This document shows, one piece after another, positions 42,006-53,785 of a stretch of 64,000 nt of DNA. The stretch covers positions 1 through 64,000 of the forward strand of contig NZ_CAQI01000045.1 of NCBI RefSeq assembly GCF_001046895.1, written 5' to 3'. Under the pieces are notes generated by a model, which was not told the DNA's origin, did not search any database, and saw nothing but the letters and a program-made list of their open reading frames with translations. Each line of letters opens with the position of its first letter. Within the stretch, counting starts at the first letter, position 1. A program made the translations under genes and the position numbers. Source of the stretch: Pseudarthrobacter siccitolerans (GTDB lineage: Bacteria > Actinomycetota > Actinomycetes > Actinomycetales > Micrococcaceae).

Positions 42006-42629
42006 ATGGAGTCCGCACACTATTTCAGCTCATCCCCCGCCGGCCCGTTTACCCGCAAGCCGCTCACGGTTGAACTGGCAGGGGAAACGCGCAGGCTGCA
42101 GACTTCAACCGGGATCTTCAGCCCGGACGGCATCGACAAGGGAACGGCGGTGCTCCTCGCCGAGGTCCCTGCCCCGTCGCCCGCGGGCAACCTGCTGGAC
42201 ATCGGCTGCGGCTGGGGTCCGATCGCTCTGACCATGGCCCTGCAGGCGCCGCATGCGCAGGTTTATGCGGTGGACGTCAACGAACGCTGCATCGCCTTGA
42301 CCAACGAGAATGCGGCGGCACTGGGGCTGTCCAACGTGGTTGCCAGCACACCCGATGCCGTGGATCCTGATGTGCGTTTCGACACTATCTGGTCCAATCC
42401 GCCCATCCGGATCGGCAAGGACGAGCTGCATTCCCTGCTGAAGCTGTGGCTGCCCCGCCTGGCACCGGGTGGAACTGCCTGGCTTGTGGTGCAGAAGAAT
42501 CTTGGCTCGGACTCGCTGCAGCGGTGGCTCGCGGCGGAACTGGATGATTCCTTTGCCGTGAGCCGGGAATCAACCTCCAAGTCGTTCCGGATCCTGAAGG
42601 TCAGGAAAGCGTCCCTGTCGCCACAATAA
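42006..42629 (+). CDS. Class I SAM methyltransferase, RsmC-like
   Basis: A 207-aa Rossmann-fold methyltransferase similar to the catalytic half of RsmC, which methylates G1207 of 16S rRNA. Motif I is LLDIGCGWGPIAL at about 61-73, and the catalytic SNPPIRIG is near 127. It lacks RsmC's N-terminal pseudo-domain, as is common in actinobacteria. Its 3' end overlaps the convergent dapF gene by 29 bp. Confidence 0.88.
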   Translation: MESAHYFSSSPAGPFTRKPLTVELAGETRRLQTSTGIFSPDGIDKGTAVLLAEVPAPSPAGNLLDIGCGWGPIALTMALQAPHAQVYAVDVNERCIALTNENAAALGLSNVVASTPDAVDPDVRFDTIWSNPPIRIGKDELHSLLKLWLPRLAPGGTAWLVVQKNLGSDSLQRWLAAELDDSFAVSRESTSKSFRILKVRKASLSPQ

Positions 42630-43545
42630 CGGCGGGCCCGCTGAGCTCGACGTGTTCATGCCCGCCGGGGCCTGCGAAAAACTTGACGCCCACCACTCCG
42701 CCGGGGACGTGCACGCGCCAGGTGTCGGGGGCTTCCGCTCCCGCCCAGTGCCGGATGGCCACGGCGGCGGCGCACGCGCCAGTACCGCAGGACTGCGTCT
42801 CCCCCACACCGCGTTCGTGGACGCGCATGGTGACGGATCCGACGCCGTTGTGCACCAGCGGTTCGGACGGAACCACAAACTCCACGTTGGTGCCGTTGGC
42901 GGGGACGGGGTCCACTGCCGGGGGCGTATACAGCCGGGTCCCTGCCAGTTCCGAGAGTTCTGCGAGGGCAACCACGGTGTGGGGGTTGCCCATGCTGACG
43001 GACAGTGCGGGGCGGGGAACTTCCAGCCCGTCGGCCGTCACCAGCGAATCCATGGCTTTGGCGGTAGCCTCGCCGGGGAAGATGAACTCCCACGGGCCCA
43101 TGTCGACGGCGTAATCCTCGCCTGTCCGCACCACTGTTTTGGCGCCGGCGCGGGTGCCGATGGTGAGTGCGCCGCCGTCGGGCAGGTCAACCAGGCCCTC
43201 CGTGCGCAGGAAGTGCACAAAGACGCGGACGCCATTGCCGCACATCTCGGACAGTGACCCGTCGCCGTTGCGGTAGTCCATGAACCATTCAGCATCAGGG
43301 ATGGCAGCAAGCAGTTCCCGGCCCTCCGGAAGGAATCGGGACGGGACCGCCCGGATCAGGCCGTCGCCGCCGATGCCGCGGTGCCGGTCGCACAGGGCGG
43401 CCACCTGCTCAGCGGCTATGGTGTGTTCGCCCTCGGGATCGGCCACGAGGACAAAATCGTTGCCGGTGCCGTGGCCCTTGGAGAAGCGGAGCCCGCCCAG
43501 CGTGCGGAAGGCGTGCGCGGTTGACTCGGCAAGGGTTGCATCCAT
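42601..43545 (-). CDS. dapF: Diaminopimelate epimerase
   Basis: Makes meso-diaminopimelate for peptidoglycan and lysine. The 314-aa protein has the two catalytic cysteines in EMCGNGVR (Cys102) and ETQSCGTGAC (Cys253). The ATG at 43545 has TACCCT exactly 7 nt upstream and no ribosome site, so the mRNA is probably leaderless. Its 3' end overlaps the convergent methyltransferase gene. Confidence 0.95.
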   Translation of the reverse strand: MDATLAESTAHAFRTLGGLRFSKGHGTGNDFVLVADPEGEHTIAAEQVAALCDRHRGIGGDGLIRAVPSRFLPEGRELLAAIPDAEWFMDYRNGDGSLSEMCGNGVRVFVHFLRTEGLVDLPDGGALTIGTRAGAKTVVRTGEDYAVDMGPWEFIFPGEATAKAMDSLVTADGLEVPRPALSVSMGNPHTVVALAELSELAGTRLYTPPAVDPVPANGTNVEFVVPSEPLVHNGVGSVTMRVHERGVGETQSCGTGACAAAVAIRHWAGAEAPDTWRVHVPGGVVGVKFFAGPGGHEHVELSGPAVIVATGTLS

Positions 43546-43552
43546 GGTGTCA

Positions 43553-43558
43553 AGGGTA
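43553..43558 (-). promoter_or_regulatory. -10 element of dapF, leaderless geometry
   Basis: TACCCT ends 7 nt before the ATG at 43545. Confidence 0.45.
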
Positions 43559-43586
43559 CCGGCCGGGAAGGGCAGGCCCGAAACCG

Positions 43587-43651
43587 GGAGTTTTTGTCCA
43601 GATACGCTGGCTTCCGGCGGCTGGAACCCTGCATATGTGGACAAAAACTCC
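43587..43651. repeat. Palindromic element, GGAGTTTTTGTCCA family, copy 2
   Basis: Imperfect inverted repeat (43587-43607 with 43631-43651, two mismatches). Its arms match those of the element at 30447-30511 at nearly every position; the 23-nt loop is unrelated. It lies between the miaA stop and dapF. Confidence 0.85.
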
Positions 43652-43653
43652 TG

Positions 43654-43689
43654 TGCGGAGCGGTCGTTAGCTGCGGAGCGGTCGTTAGC
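43654..43689. repeat. Exact 18-bp tandem duplication over the miaA stop codon
   Basis: TGCGGAGCGGTCGTTAGC occurs twice head to tail (43654-43671 and 43672-43689). The second copy contains the miaA stop codon, so a second TAA lies 18 nt further on. The duplication abuts the palindromic element. Confidence 0.9.
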
Positions 43690-44581
43690 TGCAGAGGGCG
43701 GCCGCGCGGGACGTCAGTTCGGGGTCCTGCCAGTCCAGCCAGGTGATGCGCGGGTCGGCACGGAACCAGGTGAGCTGGCGGCGGGCGAACTGCCGGGTGG
43801 CCACGATGGTTTCTTCGGCGGCCTCGGCGACTGTTGTGCCGCCGTCGAGCACGCGCAGGAACTGTGCGTAGCCGAGGGCACGGGGTGCCGTTTTGCCCTG
43901 CCGGAGGCCTTGGGCTTCGAGCCGCTCAACTTCGGCGAGCAGGCCATCGTCCACCATGCGGTGCACCCGAAGGGCCAGCCGCACGCGCAGCTGCTCGCGG
44001 TCGACGCTCAGCCCGATCTGCACCGCAGGCTGGACGTACTCGCGCTGCGGCATAAAGGAACTGAACGGGCGGCCTGTGAGCTGATGGACCTCCAGTGCGC
44101 GGATGATGCGCCGGTTGTCGGCGAGGCGGCCGGCGGACACCGGATCGACGGCCTGGAGCCGGGCGAGCAGCGCCTCCGCACCGTGGGCTGCCAGGTCATC
44201 CTCGAGCTGCTGCCGGACTGCCGGGTCCGTTCCAGGGAATTCCAGGACGTCCAGCGCGGCCCGTACGTACAGTCCGGAACCGCCGGCAAGGATGGCACGT
44301 TTGCCGCGTGAATGTATATCCGCGATGGCGGCCCTCGCCTGCTCCTGGAACTGGGAGACGCTGGCCTCCTGGGTCACATCCAGGATGTCCAGGAGATGGT
44401 GCGGTACTCCCCTGCGTTCGGCCAGGCTGATTTTCGCCGTGCCGATGTCCATGCCCCGGTAGAACTGCATGGCATCGGCGTTGATCACTTCGCCATCGAG
44501 TTCCAGCGCCAGGTTGACGGCAAGGTCGGACTTGCCTGAGCCGGTGGGACCGACGACGGCGATAACGGGCTGGGTGCCCAC
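43685..44581 (-). CDS. miaA: tRNA dimethylallyltransferase
   Basis: Adds a dimethylallyl group to A37 of tRNAs reading UNN codons, the substrate of MiaB. The 298-aa protein has the P-loop GPTGSGKSD at 11-19, [15 protein letters not shown] and the [11 protein letters not shown] tail. Its GTG lies 2 nt after the miaB stop, so the two consecutive enzymes are co-translated. Confidence 0.95.
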   Translation of the reverse strand: MGTQPVIAVVGPTGSGKSDLAVNLALELDGEVINADAMQFYRGMDIGTAKISLAERRGVPHHLLDILDVTQEASVSQFQEQARAAIADIHSRGKRAILAGGSGLYVRAALDVLEFPGTDPAVRQQLEDDLAAHGAEALLARLQAVDPVSAGRLADNRRIIRALEVHQLTGRPFSSFMPQREYVQPAVQIGLSVDREQLRVRLALRVHRMVDDGLLAEVERLEAQGLRQGKTAPRALGYAQFLRVLDGGTTVAEAAEETIVATRQFARRQLTWFRADPRITWLDWQDPELTSRAAALCS

Positions 44582-44583
44582 CG

Positions 44584-46179
44584 TCAGCTGGTGCGCACGG
44601 GCAGGGAGGGCATTCCGAGGGACACCCCGGTCCGGCCGCTGCCGTTGCCGCTGCCCGGGGCGGGAACGCCGCAGGAATCGGCTTGCGACCTGTCCCAGGC
44701 GTCTCCGGCGCGGGACCGGCGAAGGCTGTAGTCCTCAAGGGTTGGATCGGCTACGAGGTGGAAGGCGGCAGCCTCCGTGATGGTGACCGTGACGAGGTCG
44801 CCCGGACGCGGTGCCGGCGCGCCGTCAGGTACGGAGAAGTGCACCAGCCGCTGGTCCCGGGACCGGCCGGAGAGCCGGTGGGTTTCCCCGGCCTTGCGGC
44901 CGGACTGGGCGGTGACCATAACCTCCACCCTGCGACCGAGCTGCTTCCGGTTTTCCTCTGCGGCGATGCGGTCCTGCAGCGCAGTAAGCCGTTCGAACCG
45001 CTCCTGCACCACGGCCTTGGGCATCTGGTCCGGCAAGTCGGCGGCGGGGGTCCCCGGGCGCTTTGAGTACTGGAAGGTGAAAGCTGTGGCGAAACGGGAC
45101 TTTTCCACCACGTCCAGGGTGGCCTGGAAGTCTTCTTCAGTCTCACCCGGGAAGCCAACGATGATGTCCGTGGAGATCGCGGCGTGAGGAATCTTCTCCC
45201 GGACCTTGTCCAAAATCCCGAGGAACTTCGTGGACCGATAGGAACGCTTCATGTCGCGCAGGACTTTGTCCGAGCCCGACTGCAGCGGCATGTGCAGCTG
45301 CGGCATCACGTTGGGCGTCTCAGCCATGGCGTCGATGACGTCGTCCGTGAAGGCGGCCGGGTGGGGGCTCGTGAAGCGCACACGCTCGAGCCCTTCAATG
45401 TCGCCGCAGGCACGCAGGAGTTTCGAGAAGGCCTGCCGGTCGCCGAACTCCACGCCGTAGGAGTTCACGTTCTGGCCCAGGAGGGTGACTTCGATGGCAC
45501 CGTCGTCAACGAGGGCCTGGATCTCCGCGAGGATGTCGCCGGGACGGCGGTCCTTCTCCTTGCCGCGCAGGGACGGAACGATGCAGAACGTGCAGGTGTT
45601 GTTGCAGCCGACCGATATGGAAACCCAGCCCGAGTACACGGAGTCGCGCTTGGTGGGCAGGGTGGACGGGAACACGTCCAGGGACTCCAGGATTTCCAGC
45701 TGCGCCTCGTGGTTGTGCCGGGCCCGTTCCAGCAGGGCAGGCAGGGCTCCGACGTTGTGCGTGCCGAACACGGCGTCCACCCACGGAGCCTTTTTCAGGA
45801 TTGTTTCGCGGTCCTTCTGCGCCAGGCAGCCGCCCACCGCGATCTGCATCCCCGGGTTGGCGGCCTTCACCGGGGCGAGGATGCCGAGGTTGCCGTAGAG
45901 CTTGTTGTCGGCGTTCTCCCGCACGGCGCACGTGTTGAAGACCACCACGTCAGCCTGGCCGCCGTCTGCCGGCACGTAGCCGGCATTTTCCAGCATTCCT
46001 GCCATGCGCTCGGAATCGTGCACGTTCATTTGGCAGCCGAAAGTACGGACCTCGTAGGTGCGGGACTTCGGGGCCAGGTTGTCCGGAGCGGCGACAGCCT
46101 GGGCAGCGTCAAGGTCCGGTGAAGCGCCGCCTGATGAGGCGTCGGGGCCGGAAAGTGGGGAGGGAATGGTCAAACTCAC
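44584..46179 (-). CDS. miaB: tRNA-2-methylthio-N6-dimethylallyladenosine synthase
   Basis: Radical SAM enzyme that adds a methylthio group to the modified A37. The 531-aa protein has the N-terminal cluster cysteines Cys49, Cys84 and Cys118, the radical SAM motif CNNTCTFC (Cys192, 196, 199), a TRAM domain near 415-480 and a 50-residue Ser/Gly-rich C-terminal tail beyond the usual end. The first 40 residues are low-complexity. The GTG lies 3 nt after the recX stop, with AGGTGAG overlapping the start. Confidence 0.94.
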   Translation of the reverse strand: MSLTIPSPLSGPDASSGGASPDLDAAQAVAAPDNLAPKSRTYEVRTFGCQMNVHDSERMAGMLENAGYVPADGGQADVVVFNTCAVRENADNKLYGNLGILAPVKAANPGMQIAVGGCLAQKDRETILKKAPWVDAVFGTHNVGALPALLERARHNHEAQLEILESLDVFPSTLPTKRDSVYSGWVSISVGCNNTCTFCIVPSLRGKEKDRRPGDILAEIQALVDDGAIEVTLLGQNVNSYGVEFGDRQAFSKLLRACGDIEGLERVRFTSPHPAAFTDDVIDAMAETPNVMPQLHMPLQSGSDKVLRDMKRSYRSTKFLGILDKVREKIPHAAISTDIIVGFPGETEEDFQATLDVVEKSRFATAFTFQYSKRPGTPAADLPDQMPKAVVQERFERLTALQDRIAAEENRKQLGRRVEVMVTAQSGRKAGETHRLSGRSRDQRLVHFSVPDGAPAPRPGDLVTVTITEAAAFHLVADPTLEDYSLRRSRAGDAWDRSQADSCGVPAPGSGNGSGRTGVSLGMPSLPVRTS

Positions 46180-46182
46180 CTG

Positions 46183-46821
46183 TTAAGGGTACCGGTTCAC
46201 CGGCTCGTCATGATCTGGAGCCGCCCGGGCGTCCAGGACCTCGGCGACAATGCGGAAGGCCTGCGACGGCTGGTAGCCCTTCCGTGCGAGCATCGACGCA
46301 AGCCGGCGCGTGGCCTTATCCCGCTCTGCCCGGTCTGCCAGGTCAACGCCGGACCGCAGCTTCCGCTCCACCAAGCTCCTCGCGGCCGCCTCCTCATCGG
46401 CGTCCGAGATCTGCTCCAGGGCTGCCTCGGCGGCCTCCTGCTGGACACCTTTTTCCGCGAGTTCCCGCCGGAGCGCGCCCTTGGCCAGCTTCCGGGACTG
46501 CGAACGGCTCCGGACCCAGGTGTCAGCGAAATCGGCGTCGTTGACAAGGCGGGCTTCCTCGAACTTGTCCAGTACCGCCTCGGCAACATGCTCCGGAATG
46601 TTCCTCTCGGCAAGCTTGCGGGCCAGTTGAAGCCTGCTTTTCGCCGATGCGGCCAGCTGCCGGTACACAATGTTCCGGGCCACCGAAAAGGGATCCGGCT
46701 CGGCGTCCTCCGCGGCGGGTGAGTCCGGATCCGGCCCGTCCTGGAAGGCATCAGCAGAAAAGACAGCGCGCCGCCCGCCGGTCCTGGACCGGCGGGGACG
46801 CGCTTCATCAGTACCGTTCAA
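46183..46821 (-). CDS. recX: RecA regulator RecX
   Basis: Modulates RecA filaments. The 212-aa protein has RecX three-helix repeats (ARNIVYRQLAASAKSRLQLARKLAERN, then LVNDADFADTWVRSRS, then RRELAEKGV). The first 45 residues are charged and variable. The start is a TTG 3 nt after the recA stop; no ATG or GTG is available in frame. Coupling to recA is the usual arrangement. Confidence 0.92.
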   Translation of the reverse strand: MNGTDEARPRRSRTGGRRAVFSADAFQDGPDPDSPAAEDAEPDPFSVARNIVYRQLAASAKSRLQLARKLAERNIPEHVAEAVLDKFEEARLVNDADFADTWVRSRSQSRKLAKGALRRELAEKGVQQEAAEAALEQISDADEEAAARSLVERKLRSGVDLADRAERDKATRRLASMLARKGYQPSQAFRIVAEVLDARAAPDHDEPVNRYP

Positions 46822-46824
46822 GAG

Positions 46825-47880
46825 TTAGAACCCGTCAACGGCCTTCAGCTTCGGGGAGTCCTTGGACTCGGCCTCTGCGGGCTTCACACCGACGCCCAGC
46901 TTTTCCTTGATCAGGCGCTCCAGCTCAGCGGCCAGCTCCGGGTTGTCGCGGAGGAACCGGCGGGAGTTTTCCATACCCTGGCCCAGCTGGTCACCGTCGT
47001 ACGTGAACCAGGAGCCGGACTTCTTGATGATGCCATGCTCAACACCCATGTCGATGATGCCGCCCTCGCGGGAGATGCCCTGGCCATAGATGATGTCGAA
47101 CTCGGCCACCTTGAAGGGCGGGGCCATCTTGTTCTTGACGATCTTGGCCTTGGTACGGTTACCGACCGAATCCGCGCCCTCCTTGAGGGTCTGGATGCGG
47201 CGGACGTCGATACGGATGGAGGCGTAGAACTTCAGGGCCTTACCACCGGTGGTGGTTTCGGGGGAACCGAAGAAAACGCCGATCTTTTCACGAAGCTGGT
47301 TGATGAAGATCGCCGTGGTTTTGGTCTGGCTCAGGCGGCCGGTGATCTTACGCAGGGCCTGGCTCATCAAACGGGCCTGGAGGCCCACGTGGCTGTCGCC
47401 CATGTCGCCTTCGATTTCGGCCCGGGGCACCAGGGCCGCGACGGAGTCGATGACGATGACATCCAGGGAACCCGAACCGACCAGCATGTCCATGATTTCC
47501 AGGGCCTGCTCACCGGTGTCCGGCTGGGAGACCAGGAGCGCGTCCGTGTCCACGCCGAGCTTGGCGGCGTACTCAGGGTCCAGGGCGTGCTCGGCGTCGA
47601 TGAAGGCGGCAATGCCGCCCTGGCGCTGGGCGTTGGCCACGGCGTGCAGTGCCACGGTGGTTTTACCGGAAGATTCCGGACCGTAGATCTCCACCACGCG
47701 GCCGCGGGGAAGGCCGCCAATTCCCAGTGCCACGTCCAAGGCAATGGAGCCGGTAGGGATGACCTCGATGGGAGCCCGGACTTCGTCACCGAGCCGCATG
47801 ACTGAGCCTTTACCGAACTGCTTGTCGATCTGGGCCAGCGCTGCTTCGAGCGCTTTTGCACGATCCGGGGCTGCCGCCAT
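46825..47880 (-). CDS. recA: Recombinase RecA
   Basis: Strand-exchange ATPase and co-protease of LexA. The 351-aa protein has the P-loop GPESSGKTT at 67-75, the L2-type loop with [22 protein letters not shown] and a C-terminal acidic/lysine tail. AGAGG precedes the ATG. A LexA box about 150 bp upstream and a single perfect DnaA box lie in the promoter region. Confidence 0.97.
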   Translation of the reverse strand: MAAAPDRAKALEAALAQIDKQFGKGSVMRLGDEVRAPIEVIPTGSIALDVALGIGGLPRGRVVEIYGPESSGKTTVALHAVANAQRQGGIAAFIDAEHALDPEYAAKLGVDTDALLVSQPDTGEQALEIMDMLVGSGSLDVIVIDSVAALVPRAEIEGDMGDSHVGLQARLMSQALRKITGRLSQTKTTAIFINQLREKIGVFFGSPETTTGGKALKFYASIRIDVRRIQTLKEGADSVGNRTKAKIVKNKMAPPFKVAEFDIIYGQGISREGGIIDMGVEHGIIKKSGSWFTYDGDQLGQGMENSRRFLRDNPELAAELERLIKEKLGVGVKPAEAESKDSPKLKAVDGF

Positions 47881-47990
47881 GGTTCACACCTCTAATGCTT
47901 TCTCGCTTTGGAGTGGCCTCAGCGGCCGTTTATTGGTCATCTCTGACGCTAATGGGACCCACTGACATTCCGGCCGGAGGACGGCGGCTA

Positions 47991-47999
47991 TGTGGATAA
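47991..47999 (-). promoter_or_regulatory. Single DnaA-box match upstream of recA
   Basis: TTATCCACA on the minus strand is a perfect DnaA 9-mer, inside the recA leader between the LexA box and the ATG. One isolated site may be chance. Confidence 0.35.
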
Positions 48000-48024
48000 C
48001 CCGCTAGGAAAAGCATAGCTTTAC

Positions 48025-48040
48025 CCGAACAGGTATTCGA
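48025..48040 (-). promoter_or_regulatory. LexA box of recA
   Basis: TCGAATACCTGTTCGG on the minus strand matches 10 of 12 fixed SOS positions. TATGCT, a possible -10, begins 8 nt downstream, so the box covers the -35 area. Confidence 0.75.
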
Positions 48041-48071
48041 ACAACAGCCCGGCGTGTCAGACGGATCCGGT

Positions 48072-48296
48072 CTATTCGGCCCGGGGCTTGATGTCCCGGC
48101 CAAGCCGGCGCTCGGCGGGAACGTCCTGGACGTCGCAGACCGCCAGCCATACCTTGCGGGGCTCCACTCCTGCGGCCAGCGCCTGGTCCGCAGTCCGGCC
48201 GCCCACTCCCGCAAGAACAAGGGTGCTGCTGAGGACCCGCGAGTAGCCGGCGCCAAATTCGTCGTCCATAAGTCGCCAATAGTCGCTGATTCGCAC
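48072..48296 (-). CDS. DUF3046 family protein
   Basis: A 74-aa protein beginning RISDYWRLMDDEFG, with GGRTADQALAAGVEPRKVWLAVCDVQDVP in the middle: the DUF3046 pattern. The family occurs next to recA across actinobacteria; its function is not known to me. The GTG at 48296 has no clear ribosome site. The recA promoter lies 31 bp after its stop. Confidence 0.88.
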   Translation of the reverse strand: MRISDYWRLMDDEFGAGYSRVLSSTLVLAGVGGRTADQALAAGVEPRKVWLAVCDVQDVPAERRLGRDIKPRAE

Positions 48297-48324
48297 CCGT
48301 TGAGTCTCTCATGATCCCGGACCC

Positions 48325-48330
48325 TAGAAT
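48325..48330 (+). promoter_or_regulatory. -10 element of the MarR gene, leaderless geometry
   Basis: TAGAAT ends 7 nt before the ATG at 48338. A TTGAGT 19 nt upstream is a possible -35. Confidence 0.55.
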
Positions 48331-48337
48331 TGTTGCC

Positions 48338-48844
48338 ATGAGCAACTCCCCTGCCGCCCCGACCCCCGATGGCCGCGACGACGATGACCTGGTGGATGCC
48401 GCCCTGCAAAACGTCGAGCACCAGATCAGCGTCTTCTGGCGGCGCGCACGGGCCATCTCCAACCAGCTCTCCCGCCAGGTCCATCCGGACATGGAGCCGG
48501 CTGCCTACGGTCTGCTGACGGTGATCCGGCGGGAGGGCCCCATCCGGCTCACGGACCTGGCCATGAACATCGGGGTGGGCAAGCCGTCCGTCAGCCGCCA
48601 GATTGCGTTCCTGGAAAGCATCGGGCTGGTGTCGAAGGAAGCCGACCCTCTGGACGGACGTGCCCAGGCCATCCGGCTCACTCCCAAGGGCGAGGAAAAG
48701 ATGCACCAGGTCCAGGACGCGCGCCGCGAGGTCTTCCGGGAGCGGCTCGGCGAATGGCCGGTGGAGGACTTGCAGGAACTTGCCCGGTTTATCGCCAAGC
48801 TCAACGCAACCTATGAGCGCGACGGTTTCGCGCAGGACATTTAG
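48338..48844 (+). CDS. MarR-family transcriptional regulator
   Basis: A 168-aa winged-helix repressor-type protein; the DNA-binding part is about 55-125 (LLTVIRREGPIRLTDLAMNIGVGKPSVSRQIAFLE, then the wing DPLDGRAQAIRLT). The ligand and targets are unknown. It is divergent from DUF3046 and convergent with clgR, sitting alone inside an otherwise conserved recA-clgR block. An ATG at 48311 would add 9 residues, but the TAGAAT -10 lies between the two. Confidence 0.9.
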   Translation: MSNSPAAPTPDGRDDDDLVDAALQNVEHQISVFWRRARAISNQLSRQVHPDMEPAAYGLLTVIRREGPIRLTDLAMNIGVGKPSVSRQIAFLESIGLVSKEADPLDGRAQAIRLTPKGEEKMHQVQDARREVFRERLGEWPVEDLQELARFIAKLNATYERDGFAQDI

Positions 48845-48941
48845 GCCCAAACCCTCGAGATCCAAACCGCAAATACACCGGACAAGCACGGGGCGTGCCG
48901 GCCATGCGCCGGCTCCAGGAAGCTGCGCCCGGAAACACGGA

Positions 48942-48968
48942 AAGCCCCCGGCGGGCTGCCGGGGGCTT
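48942..48968. terminator. Terminator between marR-type gene and clgR
   Basis: A perfect 11-bp inverted repeat AAGCCCCCGGC / GCCGGGGGCTT with a 5-nt loop, between two converging genes; presumably works in both directions. Confidence 0.85.
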
Positions 48969-49003
48969 CGCGTGCAGGATTCCGCCGTATGGCGGATCAA
49001 TCC

Positions 49004-49363
49004 TTACCGGGCGCCGGAAAGGAGGCCGGTTGAAAGTTCGTCGTTGAGTTCGTTGTTCAGGTCGCGCTCAAGGTCGCGTCCGTAACGCTGGGAGAATTCC
49101 TGCGGTACGGTGTCCGGGACGGCTACGCCTTCGGCTACTGCCACGCGGTCACTGACCTCGCGGAGCATGCTGGACAACGGGACGTCCAGGGCCGAGCAGA
49201 TCGAGGACAGCAGCTCGGAAGATGCTTCCTTCTGGCCGCGCTCCACTTCACTGAGGTAACCCAGGGACACGCGGGCGCTGTGCGAAACCTCACGAAGGGT
49301 TCGCCCCTGACGCTGGCGAACATCGCGCAGGACATCACCGATTTCGTGACGAAGTACTACCAT
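49004..49363 (-). CDS. clgR: ClgR-like XRE regulator
   Basis: A 119-aa helix-turn-helix activator of Clp protease and other proteostasis genes in actinobacteria. The domain at about 5-62 contains [24 protein letters not shown], nearly invariant in ClgR. The ATG at 49363 has AAGGAG 6 nt upstream and starts at the family N-terminus. An ATG at 49456, with AAGG 8 nt before it, would add 31 residues. It lies downstream of cinA, the usual position. Confidence 0.9.
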   Translation of the reverse strand: MVVLRHEIGDVLRDVRQRQGRTLREVSHSARVSLGYLSEVERGQKEASSELLSSICSALDVPLSSMLREVSDRVAVAEGVAVPDTVPQEFSQRYGRDLERDLNNELNDELSTGLLSGAR

Positions 49364-49607
49364 CTTGCGCTCCTTCTGTTCGCTCTTAGCCTGATCGGCG
49401 AGGCCCACATCCTTCCAGCGGACAACGCCGTTTACGGATACGGGCTGCTTTACCATCTGTATCGCCTTGCTCCTCGTTAAGTCCGGTTTGCCGTGAAGCG
49501 AACCGTTGGTGTTTTTATCCTAGGCGCCTCCGCTATCCGGAAGCGACACAATGTAATAACTAATCGGTACCGGCTTTTGTTCCCGCCAACTTTACAGTCG
49601 GGTAACT

Positions 49608-50102
49608 TCAGGAAGCCAGGGCTTCGATCAACCGTTCCAGCGCAGCCCCGCAGGCCTGCCCCCGGATCTCGGCCCGGTTACCCGAAAACACGTACTCGTA
49701 ACCGTTTGTTCCCGCTGCCGTGGCGATGCCGATGTAGACAGTTCCCACCGGCTTTCCGTCGTGCGCTTCGGGCCCGGCAACGCCGGTGGTGGAGATGCCG
49801 ATATCGGCTCCCAGTGCCGTGCGCGCACCGTCAGCCATGGCTGCGGCCACACCGATGTCAACGGATCCGACCCTTGACAGCAGTTCCGCGGAGACGTTCA
49901 GCACGTCCGCCTTGACGGAGTTCTGGTAGGCCACCACGCCGCCCTGCAGCATTCCGGAAGCGCCGGGCGTGTCGGCGAGGACCGCGGACACCATGCCCGC
50001 AGTGAGCGATTCCGCCGTTGCAACGGTGCGTTTTAGCTCCATGGCCTGCCGGACTGCCTGCTCAGCCAGATGGTGAAGCGAGAGATGCTGCTGGTTGGTC
50101 AT
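49608..50102 (-). CDS. CinA C-terminal domain protein (nicotinamide-nucleotide amidohydrolase)
   Basis: A 164-aa protein of the PncC type, which deamidates NMN to nicotinate mononucleotide. TVATAESLTAGMVSAVL and STTGVAGPEAHDGKPVGTVYIG are the conserved blocks. Only the C-terminal domain is present; the CinA N-terminal MoaB-like domain is absent. Its ATG overlaps the pgsA stop (ATGA). Confidence 0.9.
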   Translation of the reverse strand: MTNQQHLSLHHLAEQAVRQAMELKRTVATAESLTAGMVSAVLADTPGASGMLQGGVVAYQNSVKADVLNVSAELLSRVGSVDIGVAAAMADGARTALGADIGISTTGVAGPEAHDGKPVGTVYIGIATAAGTNGYEYVFSGNRAEIRGQACGAALERLIEALAS

Positions 50103-50740
50103 ACCGGATCCTGTCCGCTGGTGGTTCCCTGGACTTTGCCCTTGGCCCGCAGGCGCACAGCCTCGACCACATACTCGACGCCGGTCCAGACGGTGATGGC
50201 TACGGCCACCATCATGACGGCGAACGCCACCCAGGTGAGCCACGGTGCAATGGCGCCCAGCGGGAGCAGGTACAGGAAGATGGCCGCCGTCTGGACCACG
50301 GTTTTGAGCTTGCCGCCCCGGGAGGCGGGGATGACGCCGTAACGGATGACGAAGAAGCGCAGGGCAGTGACGCCCCATTCACGCACCAGGATCACCAGGG
50401 TGGCCCACCAGGGCAGCTCGCCGAGCACGGACAGCATCACCAGGGCAGACCCAATGAGCAGCTTGTCCGCGATGGGGTCGGCGATCTTGCCGAAGTCGGT
50501 CACGAGGTTCCGGCTCCTGGCGATGTCGCCGTCGAGCTTGTCAGTGTAAATCGCGACGGCGAACGCGGCCGCCGCTGCCCAGCGCCAGGGCCCGGACTGG
50601 CTGTCGAGGCCGGGCGCGTCGGCGATCAGGAACCAGACGAAGAACGGCACCAGCGCGATGCGGAGCATGGTCAGGACGTTGGGAAGGTTCCAGACCCCGG
50701 CACGGCTGGAGCCGGCGGCGGTTGCATCGGTGCTAGTCAC
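50099..50740 (-). CDS. pgsA: CDP-diacylglycerol--glycerol-3-phosphate 3-phosphatidyltransferase
   Basis: Membrane enzyme that commits to phosphatidylglycerol and cardiolipin synthesis. The 213-aa protein has the complete CDP-alcohol phosphotransferase motif D-x2-DG-x2-AR-x8-G-x3-D-x3-D (DKLDGDIAR...GKIADPIAD, about 67-89) and about six hydrophobic segments. It starts 24 nt after ftsK and overlaps cinA. Confidence 0.93.
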   Translation of the reverse strand: MTSTDATAAGSSRAGVWNLPNVLTMLRIALVPFFVWFLIADAPGLDSQSGPWRWAAAAAFAVAIYTDKLDGDIARSRNLVTDFGKIADPIADKLLIGSALVMLSVLGELPWWATLVILVREWGVTALRFFVIRYGVIPASRGGKLKTVVQTAAIFLYLLPLGAIAPWLTWVAFAVMMVAVAITVWTGVEYVVEAVRLRAKGKVQGTTSGQDPV

Positions 50741-50763
50741 CTTTCTAGGCTACCGTCTCCGCC

Positions 50764-53640
<2,877 letters not shown>

Positions 53641-53647
53641 AGTAGCC

Positions 53648-53653
53648 ACGGTA
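53648..53653 (-). promoter_or_regulatory. -10 element of ftsK, leaderless geometry
   Basis: TACCGT ends 7 nt before the ATG at 53640. Confidence 0.35.
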
Positions 53654-53737
53654 CCGGAACCACGCCGGTTTCCCGGGGATTTGGAGCCCGGCTATCCCCC
53701 TGGATCAAAGCAGGGGGCAGGACTCGTTAAGCGGTTG

Positions 53738-53769
53738 CGGCCCGTACTCCTGATGCGGAGTACGGGCCG
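53738..53769 (-). terminator. Terminator after rnj
   Basis: A perfect 13-bp inverted repeat (53738-53750 with 53757-53769, 6-nt loop) 17 nt beyond the rnj stop. No T-tract. Confidence 0.7.
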
Positions 53770-53785
53770 GAGCCAGTGCGGGGCT

